A stretch of 64,000 nt of DNA from Streptomyces seoulensis (GTDB lineage Bacteria; Actinomycetota; Actinomycetes; Streptomycetales; Streptomycetaceae), in assembly GCA_013364255.1 (NCBI GenBank), contig CP054936.1, forward strand, positions 744,001 to 808,000, given 5' to 3'. Shown one piece after another: positions 57,914 through 64,000 of the stretch. Made by a program: the position numbers and the translations under genes. A model generated the notes under the pieces. The model worked only from the letters and a program-made list of their open reading frames with translations. It did not search any database and was not told where the DNA came from. Position 1 is the first letter of the stretch, and every line of letters starts with the position of its first letter.

Positions 57914-59376
57914 CGAGCCGCCCGGACCCCTCCGCGGACACCGCGGTCCTGGGCTACGACCCGACCGCACGCACCTGGGTCACCGGCCCCGCGGCCACGA
58001 CGACGTCGTTCGCCGCCGCACCGGCGATCGAGGGCGAACTCCTCGCCGACGAGGCGTCCCGCCGGGCGGTCGCCACCGACCTGGGCAACATCACCGTCCA
58101 GGCGCCGGGCGCGGTGCTGCGGCCGCGCTCGGCCGAGGACGTCGCCGCGATGGTCCGCTTCTGCCGCGAGCACGGCATCACCGTCTCCACCAGGGGACAG
58201 GCGCACACCACGCTCGGCCAGGGACTCACCGACGGACTCCTCATCGAGGCCCGCTCCCTGAACCGCGTCCACTCACTGGGCCCGGACACGGCCGAGGTCG
58301 ATGCCGGCGTCCACTGGAAGGACCTGGTCCTGGCCGGCTTCGACCACTCGCCCCGGCTCACGCCCCCGGCGGTCACCGGGTACACCTCGCTGACCGTGGG
58401 CGGCACGCTGTCGGTCGGCGGACTCGGCGGCCTGGTCGGCGCGCTGCGCACCGGACTCCAGGTGGACCACGTCCGCGAACTGGAGGTCGTCACCGGTACC
58501 GGCGACATCGAGCGCTGCTCCCCGCACCACCGGCGCGACCTGTTCGAGGCGGTGCTCGGCGGGCTCGGCCAGTGCGGCATCATCACCAAGGCGGTCCTCG
58601 ACCTGGTGCCCGCCCGGCGCTATGCCCGCACCTACGTGCTGGAGCACACCGACAACGCCGCGTTCTTCCGCGACCTGCGCGTCGTCATCGAACACCCCGG
58701 CATCGACCACGTCTACGCCGAGCTGTACGCGCCGGGCGCCGAGCCCACCCACAAGTGCTACGCGACCGTCTTCCACGACGGGCCGACCCCGCCGGACGAC
58801 GCGACGGTGCTCGCCGGGCTGACCGCCGAGCCGGCCGTCGAGGACACCGGCTACCTGGACTACGTGTTCTCCATCGACCGCCTGGTGGACGGGATGCGGG
58901 ACACCGTGGGCTGGGACGGGCTGCTCAAACCCTGGTACGACGTGTGGCTGACCGGGTCCGTCGTGGAGGAGTACATCGCCGAGCTCCACCCGACGCTCAC
59001 CGCACGCGACATCGGCCCGTTCGGCATCAGCCTGATCTACCCGCAGCGGCGCTCCACCCTCACCCGGCCGCTGCCCCGGCTGCCCGAACCGGACGGCTCC
59101 GACTGGGTTTTCGTGCTCGACATCAACACCGTGGCCGAAACCCCCGGCGCCGACCCGGAGTTCGTCGAGGAGATGCTGGAGCGCAACACCCGGCTGTTCG
59201 CCGACGCCCGCGACCGCTACGGCGCGGTGCTCTACCCGATCGGCTCGGTGCCGTTCACCGAGCAGGACTGGCGCGCCCACTACGGCGACCAGTGGGAGAC
59301 CTTCCGCGACGCCAAGAAGCGCTACGACCCCGACTCCGTCCTCACCCCCGGCCCCGGCATCTTCCGCAACGGCTGA
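57910..59376 (+). CDS. FAD-linked (PCMH-type) oxidase
   Basis: A 488-residue oxidase. Its N-terminal FAD-binding PCMH domain (about 55-235) has RGQAHTTLGQGL near 97, whose His is the likely covalent FAD attachment site, and GGLGGLVGALRTGLQVDH near 170. The C-terminal part ends with RDAKKRYDPDSVLTPGPGIF, as in cytokinin-dehydrogenase-like and berberine-bridge-like enzymes. Such oxidases occur in PBD clusters and are thought to introduce a double bond into the C-ring after or during assembly. It is the first gene of the plus-strand unit. Confidence 0.85.
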   Translation: MTSRPDPSADTAVLGYDPTARTWVTGPAATTTSFAAAPAIEGELLADEASRRAVATDLGNITVQAPGAVLRPRSAEDVAAMVRFCREHGITVSTRGQAHTTLGQGLTDGLLIEARSLNRVHSLGPDTAEVDAGVHWKDLVLAGFDHSPRLTPPAVTGYTSLTVGGTLSVGGLGGLVGALRTGLQVDHVRELEVVTGTGDIERCSPHHRRDLFEAVLGGLGQCGIITKAVLDLVPARRYARTYVLEHTDNAAFFRDLRVVIEHPGIDHVYAELYAPGAEPTHKCYATVFHDGPTPPDDATVLAGLTAEPAVEDTGYLDYVFSIDRLVDGMRDTVGWDGLLKPWYDVWLTGSVVEEYIAELHPTLTARDIGPFGISLIYPQRRSTLTRPLPRLPEPDGSDWVFVLDINTVAETPGADPEFVEEMLERNTRLFADARDRYGAVLYPIGSVPFTEQDWRAHYGDQWETFRDAKKRYDPDSVLTPGPGIFRNG

Positions 59377-59435
59377 CCCGCGCGAGCGCCGCGCGACCGA
59401 GGACCCCACCCCACCCCCGACCATGGAGGAGCGGC

Positions 59436-61235
59436 ATGCTTCCGTCCAAGCCCGAGCTGACCGGGACCGTCGGCGCCGTGGCCAGCACGCACTGGCTCGC
59501 CTCGGCCGCGGGGATGAGAATCCTGGCCAGCGGCGGCAACGCGTTCGACGCCGCGGTCGCCGCGGGTTTCGTCCTCCAGGTGATCGAGCCCCACTTCAAC
59601 GGCCCCGGCGGTGACGTGTCCATCGTCGCGCACCGGGCCGGCCGCGACGACGTGCAGGCCGTCTGCGGGCAGGGTCCGATGCCGCGCGCCGCGGACATCG
59701 ACACCTTCACCGGCCTCGGGCTCGACGCCATCCCGGGGTCGGGACTGCTGCCGGCCTGCGTCCCCGGTGCGTTCGGCGGCTGGATGCGGCTGCTCGCCGA
59801 GTTCGGGACGATGCGCCTGGCCGACGTCCTGGCGCCGGCGATCGGCTACGCCGAGGGCGGCTTCCCGCTGCTCCCGGAGACCGCGCTCGCCATCGAGGTG
59901 CTCGCCCCGCTGTTCCGCGAGGAGTGGCACGGCTCCGGGCAGACGTATCTGCCCGGCGGCCGCGTCCCGGCGGCGGGCAGCCGGTTCCGCAACCCGGCGC
60001 TGGCCGCCACCTACCAGCGGCTGATCAAGGAGGCGGAGGCCGCCGCCGGCGACCGCGAGGCCCAGATACAGGCCGCGCACGACGCCTTCTACCAGGGCTT
60101 CGTCGCCGAGGAGATCACCGACTTCCTCGCCTCGGGACCCATGCTCGACGCCACCGGCCGGCGGCACCGGGGGCTGCTCACCGGGGACGACCTCGCCGGC
60201 TGGGAGGCGACGGTGGAGACCGCGCCCCACCACGGCTACCGCGGCTACCAGGTGTACAAACCGGGGCCGTGGTCGCAGGGCCCGGTCTTCCTCCAGCAAC
60301 TCGCCCTGCTCGAAGGCTTCGACCTGGCGGCGATGGGGCAGGGCAGCGCCGACTGCCTGCACACCGTGGTGGAGTGCACCAAGCTCGCCATGGCCGACCG
60401 CGAGGCGTGGTACGGCGATCCGGCGTTCAGCGACGTGCCGTTGGCCGGCCTGCTGGACGAGGAGTACACCCGGCGGCGGCGCGCGCTGGTCGGCGAGCGC
60501 GCCGAGCCGACCCTGCGGCCGGGCGAGCCCGGCGGCCGCACCTCGTTCATCCCCGCCCTGACCGCCCCCGACGCCGCGGAACCGGACACCGACTTGATGT
60601 CCCAGCTGCGCAACGGGCTGCCGACGGTCCTGCGGGCCACCACCGCCAAGGGCGACACCTGCACGGTCACCGCCGTCGACCGGCACGGCAACATGGTGGC
60701 CGCCACCCCCAGCGGCGGCTGGCTGAAGAGTTCGCCCGCCGTTCCCGGCCTCGGCTTCCCGCTCGGCACCCGCGGCCAGTCCATGTACCTGGTCGACGGG
60801 CACCCCAACTCGCTGGCGCCCGGCAAGCGTCCGCGCACCACCCTCAGCCCCACCGTGGTGCTGCGCGACGGGCGTCCGTTCGTCGCGTTCGGGACGCCGG
60901 GCGGCGACCGGCAGGACCAGTGGACGCTCCAGTTCTTCCTCAACGTCGCCGACTTCGGGCTCGACCTGCAGAGCGCGACCGAGACGACCGCCTTCCACAC
61001 CGACCAGGTGCCCGCCTCCTTCACCCCGCACGCGCACCGGCCCGGCGTGCTGGTCGCCGAGGAGACCTGCGCCCCGGAGGTGGTCGAGGAGCTGGAACGG
61101 CGCGGCCACGAGGTGGAGCTCGTCCCGGCGTACTCGCTGGGCCGGGTCTGCGCCGCCGGACTGACCGGCGAGGACGGCTTCGTACGGGCCGCGGCCGGAC
61201 CGCGCGGCCGGCACGCGTACGCCGTGTGCGAGTAG
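59436..61235 (+). CDS. Gamma-glutamyltranspeptidase-like enzyme (LmbA-like)
   Basis: A 599-residue N-terminal-nucleophile hydrolase homologue. There is no signal peptide, so it acts inside the cell, unlike secreted glutathione-degrading enzymes. The probable self-processing nucleophile is the Thr in KGDTCTVTAVD near residue 407, followed by GNMVAATPSGG, which suggests the usual two-chain maturation. LmbA and its PBD counterparts cleave a C-C bond that removes an oxalyl-type fragment in 4-alkylproline synthesis. ATG 59436 has GGAGGAG upstream; the longer open frame is in part another gene's shadow. Confidence 0.87.
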   Translation: MLPSKPELTGTVGAVASTHWLASAAGMRILASGGNAFDAAVAAGFVLQVIEPHFNGPGGDVSIVAHRAGRDDVQAVCGQGPMPRAADIDTFTGLGLDAIPGSGLLPACVPGAFGGWMRLLAEFGTMRLADVLAPAIGYAEGGFPLLPETALAIEVLAPLFREEWHGSGQTYLPGGRVPAAGSRFRNPALAATYQRLIKEAEAAAGDREAQIQAAHDAFYQGFVAEEITDFLASGPMLDATGRRHRGLLTGDDLAGWEATVETAPHHGYRGYQVYKPGPWSQGPVFLQQLALLEGFDLAAMGQGSADCLHTVVECTKLAMADREAWYGDPAFSDVPLAGLLDEEYTRRRRALVGERAEPTLRPGEPGGRTSFIPALTAPDAAEPDTDLMSQLRNGLPTVLRATTAKGDTCTVTAVDRHGNMVAATPSGGWLKSSPAVPGLGFPLGTRGQSMYLVDGHPNSLAPGKRPRTTLSPTVVLRDGRPFVAFGTPGGDRQDQWTLQFFLNVADFGLDLQSATETTAFHTDQVPASFTPHAHRPGVLVAEETCAPEVVEELERRGHEVELVPAYSLGRVCAAGLTGEDGFVRAAAGPRGRHAYAVCE

Positions 61236-61303
61236 GACCGGGCGACGGCTTCGCGGACGACTGCGAAGACGCCTTCGGAGACGACTTCGGAAGGGAAGAG
61301 AAC

Positions 61304-62362
61304 ATGACGCTCAGCACCACCGGCCCGGAGGTCATCGAGCTTCAGGACGAGAGGCAGCGCCGGGACTGGCAGGCCTTCCTGCTGTCCGGCCTGCCCGAGA
61401 TGATCAGCGCCATGCACATGTGCCACGCGGTGCGGGCGATCGCCGACACCCCGCTGCTGGAACGGCTGCGCAACGGCCCGCGGCGCCCCGAGGACGGGCT
61501 GCTGGCCGGCCTCGACCCCGACATCGGCAAGGGGTTCCTGCGCTACCTGGTCGACCGCGGCGTCCTGGAGACCCGCGCCGACGAGTACTTCCTCACCCGG
61601 CTGGGCGAGTTCCTGACCACCGACGTCTCGCTGGCCCGCCTGGGCGTGTACCTGGGCGCGTACGGCGAGGTCACCAGCCGGACCGGCGACCTGCTCTCCG
61701 GCAAGGCCGTCTACGGCACCGACGTGACCCGCGACGGCGCCCAACTCGGCGCCCACTGCGCCACCTTGTTCTCCGCCTTCCACACCCCGGTGGTGCTGGA
61801 GGCGATGCGCGGACGCGGGGTGCGCCGGATGCTCGACATAGGCTGCGGCGGCGGCCAGTTGATCGTGGACGCCTGTCTGCGCGATCCGTCCCTGACCGGC
61901 ATCGGGCTCGACATCGACGCGGACGCCATCGCGGTCGCCAACGACCTCGCGCGTCAGTACGGCGTGTCCGACCGGGTCGAGTTCGTCGTCGCGGACGCCT
62001 TCGCGCCCGACACCTGGCCCGAGGTGTGCGCCGAGGCCGACGGACTGTGCATCATGAGCGCGCTGCACGAACACTTCCGCAAGGGCGAACAGGCCGTCGT
62101 GGACCTGCTGGACGAGATCGCGGCGAAGTTCCCGCAGCAGAAGATCCTGCTGGTCGGCGAGCCGGAGATCCGCCACGACGGCCGGGAGAACGACGACGAC
62201 TTCTTCCTGATCCACGTCCTGACCGGCCAGGGCCTCCCGCGCGAGCGCACCTCGTGGCTGCCGGTGTTCGAGAAGTCCACACTCCAGTGCCGCCGGCTGT
62301 ACCACCGGCCCGGCGCGGGTCCGCGCATGTGCTTCTACGACCTGGCGGCGCGGCCGAGCTGA
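61304..62362 (+). CDS. SAM-dependent C-methyltransferase (LmbW-like)
   Basis: A 352-residue methyltransferase with an N-terminal helical domain and a SAM-binding domain: MLDIGCGGGQLIVDACLRDP near residue 180, GIGLDIDADAI near 203, and CIMSALHEHFRKG near 248. LmbW adds a methyl to the two-carbon side chain, giving a three-carbon (propyl or propylidene) chain. Its presence separates this cluster from tomaymycin-type clusters, which keep a two-carbon side chain. AAGGGAAGAG precedes the ATG. It is 68 bases after the LmbA-like gene. Confidence 0.86.
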   Translation: MTLSTTGPEVIELQDERQRRDWQAFLLSGLPEMISAMHMCHAVRAIADTPLLERLRNGPRRPEDGLLAGLDPDIGKGFLRYLVDRGVLETRADEYFLTRLGEFLTTDVSLARLGVYLGAYGEVTSRTGDLLSGKAVYGTDVTRDGAQLGAHCATLFSAFHTPVVLEAMRGRGVRRMLDIGCGGGQLIVDACLRDPSLTGIGLDIDADAIAVANDLARQYGVSDRVEFVVADAFAPDTWPEVCAEADGLCIMSALHEHFRKGEQAVVDLLDEIAAKFPQQKILLVGEPEIRHDGRENDDDFFLIHVLTGQGLPRERTSWLPVFEKSTLQCRRLYHRPGAGPRMCFYDLAARPS

Positions 62363-62396
62363 CCCGCCACGGACGAGAGCAGAGAGGAACGAGAGC

Positions 62397-63590
62397 GTGA
62401 CCGCAGCAAGGACGCCGACCGCCGCCCCCCGGACCGACCTGGAACTCTTCGCCACCGACGCGCTCCTGGACCCGTTCCCGCACTACGCGCGGCTGCGGGA
62501 CCTGGGGCCGGTCGTCCACCTGGACGAGTACGACCTGTACGGCCTGTTCCGCTACGAGCAGGTGCGCGCCGCCCTCGTCGACTGGGAGACCTTCAGCTCC
62601 GCGCAGGGCATCGCCATGAACCCGACCGCCAACGAACTCTCCGCGGACTCCGTCCTGTCGGTCGACCCGCCCCGGCAGCGCACCCTGCGCAAGGTCTTCG
62701 ACGACGCGCTGCGCCCCAAGTACGTGCGCAAGGTCGCCGGTGACATCGAGCGGCTGGCCGGCGAGCTGGTCGACGACCTGGTGCGGCGCGGCGAGTTCGA
62801 CGGGGTCGCCGACTTCGCGTGCAAGCTGCCGGTGGAGATCGTCATGGACCTCATCGGCTTCCCGCGCGACGAGCACCGCGCGGACATCCTCCGGTGGGCG
62901 CTCGGCGCGTTCAACTTCATGGGCCCGCCCGGGGAACGGCAGGAGTCGACGTTCCCGGACGTGCAGGCTCTGATGCAATATCTGGTGACGGAGGCGACGC
63001 CCGACCGGCTGCTGCCGGGCAGCTTCGGCCAGATCGTGTGGGAGGCGGCCGACCGCGGGGAGATCACCGGCAACGAGGCGCTGATGGCGATGAGCGCCTA
63101 CGCCTGCGCCGGCCTCGACACCACGATCGCCGGGGTGGCCGGCACACTGTGGCTGCTGGCGCTCCACCCGGACCAGTGGCGGGCCGTACAGCAGGATCCG
63201 CAGCTCGTTCCCGGCGCGTTCCTGGAGGGTGTGCGGCTGGAGACGCCGCTCCAGGCCTTCTCCCGCGTCACCACGCACGACGTCGAGATCGACGGCGTGG
63301 CGATCCCGCGGGGCGCGCGGGTGCTGCTCTCCTACGGCTCGGCCAACCGCGACGAGCGCAACTACCCCGACCCCGACCGGTTCGACGTGCGCCGCAACCC
63401 GGTGGACACCCTCGGGTTCGGGGTGGGTGTGCACACCTGCCCCGGGCGCACACTGGCCTCGATGGAGGCGCACGCCCTGTTCGGCGCCCTCGCCGAGCGG
63501 GCCGTCACCCTGGAACTCGCCGGCGAGCCCGTCCGGTCGCCGAACCACATCACCCGGAGTCTGGACCGCCTTCCCGTCCGCGTCTCGTGA
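62397..63590 (+). CDS. Cytochrome P450 of the PBD side-chain pathway
   Basis: A 397-residue P450. The I-helix motif is AYACAGLDTTIAG near residue 240, the ExxR is EGVRLETP near 277 and the haem loop is LGFGVGVHTCPGRTLAS near 340 (full FGxGxHxCxG). The start is GTG at 62397 after GAGAGGAACGAG. In anthramycin-type clusters a P450 next to the LmbA/LmbW genes hydroxylates the terminal carbon of the C-ring side chain; the alcohol dehydrogenase that follows would take it further. Site selectivity is inferred from this context. Confidence 0.88.
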   Translation: MTAARTPTAAPRTDLELFATDALLDPFPHYARLRDLGPVVHLDEYDLYGLFRYEQVRAALVDWETFSSAQGIAMNPTANELSADSVLSVDPPRQRTLRKVFDDALRPKYVRKVAGDIERLAGELVDDLVRRGEFDGVADFACKLPVEIVMDLIGFPRDEHRADILRWALGAFNFMGPPGERQESTFPDVQALMQYLVTEATPDRLLPGSFGQIVWEAADRGEITGNEALMAMSAYACAGLDTTIAGVAGTLWLLALHPDQWRAVQQDPQLVPGAFLEGVRLETPLQAFSRVTTHDVEIDGVAIPRGARVLLSYGSANRDERNYPDPDRFDVRRNPVDTLGFGVGVHTCPGRTLASMEAHALFGALAERAVTLELAGEPVRSPNHITRSLDRLPVRVS

Positions 63591-63650
63591 GCACCTCGTG
63601 AGCAACCGGGACACCTGTCCACCACGGCGTACGAGGAAGGGCTGATCGAG

Positions 63651-64000
63651 GTGCGAGCGGCACAGATCGTCGGGTACGGCGAACCGCTGCGGGTGGGCGA
63701 GGTGCCCGACCCCGCCCCCGAACCGGACGGCGTCGTCGTGGCCCTGCTCGCCACCGGCATCTGCCGCAGCGACTGGCACGGCTGGCGGGGCGACTGGGGC
63801 TGGCTGGGCGGCCGGATCGACCTGCCCCGCACACCGGGGCACGAGATCGCCGGGGAGGTGGTGGCCACCGGCCCCGACGTGCGCGCCGTACACGTCGGCG
63901 ACCGGGTCACGGTGCCGTTCCACCTGGCCTGCGGGCTGTGCGAGCGGTGCCGTGCGGGGCAGGCCAACCTGTGCGACGCGATGGAGGTGCTCGGCTTCTG
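63651..64000 (+). CDS. Zinc-dependent alcohol dehydrogenase, truncated by the window edge
   Basis: The first 116 residues of a medium-chain dehydrogenase: catalytic-zinc segment TGICRSDWHGW near residue 36, PRTPGHEIAGEV near 62, and the structural-zinc cysteines in CGLCERCRAGQANLC near 92-106. GTG at 63651 is preceded by GAGGAAGG. The family oxidises alcohols to aldehydes with NAD. After the P450 it would oxidise the hydroxylated side chain, on the way to a carboxylic acid or acrylamide as in anthramycin. The C-terminal cofactor domain lies beyond the window. Confidence 0.87.
   Translation, partial: MRAAQIVGYGEPLRVGEVPDPAPEPDGVVVALLATGICRSDWHGWRGDWGWLGGRIDLPRTPGHEIAGEVVATGPDVRAVHVGDRVTVPFHLACGLCERCRAGQANLCDAMEVLGF

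Noticed and set aside
1..64000. CRISPR arrays, tRNA or rRNA genes, insertion sequences, phage attachment sites
   Set aside because: No regularly spaced direct repeats with unique spacers, no tRNA-like cloverleaf, no transposase or integrase motif was found. The tandem repeats present have no spacers.
36369..64000. Actinomycin-type cluster as explanation of the methyl-hydroxyanthranilate genes
   Set aside because: Only two NRPS proteins with two carrier domains are present, plus a reductase release domain and the LmbB1/B2/X/Y set, which fit a PBD and not a pentapeptide lactone.

Overview
The window is high-GC actinobacterial DNA and looks like a Streptomyces chromosome. The signs are strong third-position G/C bias, frequent GTG and TTG starts with GGAGG-type ribosome sites, many 4-base stop/start overlaps, a rare TTA (bldA) codon at the start of a regulator, and typical Streptomyces families (MmyB-like XRE regulator, DUF5133, single cold-shock protein, Otr(A)-like ribosomal protection protein, SMI1/KNR4 protein). 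I see no tRNA, rRNA, CRISPR array, insertion sequence or phage gene.

About 1-35.3 kb is an accessory but chromosomal mosaic. It holds DJ-1/PfpI and glyoxalase-fold proteins, secreted proteins, an iron-box-controlled gene, a vWA protein, and an Otr(A)/Tet(M)-type GTPase preceded by a leader peptide that overlaps it. Next come an XRE regulator divergent from a short-chain dehydrogenase, an iron-sulfur photolyase beside a 15-bp minisatellite, a patatin/acyltransferase pair, and a persulfide/sulfur detoxification block (two CsoR/CstR-type operators, MBL-rhodanese, TauE transporter, rhodanese-DUF2892). A cyanate block follows (LysR regulator, carbonic anhydrase, cyanase), then two cytidine-deaminase-fold proteins, a PAP2 protein, several regulators (ArsR, winged helix, STAS, Lrp), a stray cytochrome P450 preceded by a 31-residue ORF with its own strong Shine-Dalgarno sequence, and a MarR/hydrolase pair separated by two perfect palindromes.

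About 35.5-64 kb is a pyrrolobenzodiazepine (PBD) biosynthetic cluster of the anthramycin/limazepine/sibiromycin type, cut off at the right edge. Its minus-strand operon (52.8 to 37.9 kb) has two halves. One half converts L-tyrosine towards a 4-alkyl-dehydroproline: extradiol L-DOPA dioxygenase, haem tyrosine hydroxylase, F420-type reductase and PhzF-like isomerase, homologous in type to lincomycin LmbB1, LmbB2, LmbY and LmbX. The other half converts tryptophan to 3-hydroxy-4-methylanthranilate: kynureninase, tryptophan 2,3-dioxygenase, C-methyltransferase, formamidase and kynurenine 3-monooxygenase. The two building blocks meet on a two-protein NRPS (A-T plus C-A-T-reductase), whose reductive release gives the aldehyde that closes the diazepine ring.

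A second minus-strand unit (57.6 to 53.3 kb) encodes probable self-resistance: a UvrA-like excision ATPase, a two-domain VOC protein and an MFS exporter. A divergent plus-strand unit (57.9 kb onward) carries an FAD-linked oxidase, a gamma-glutamyltransferase-like LmbA homologue, a LmbW-type C-methyltransferase, a cytochrome P450 and the start of a zinc alcohol dehydrogenase. Together these suggest a three-carbon, oxidised C-ring side chain. An orphan OmpR-type regulator (TTG start, TTA as sixth codon) and a flavin amine oxidase sit at the left border and may belong to the cluster.
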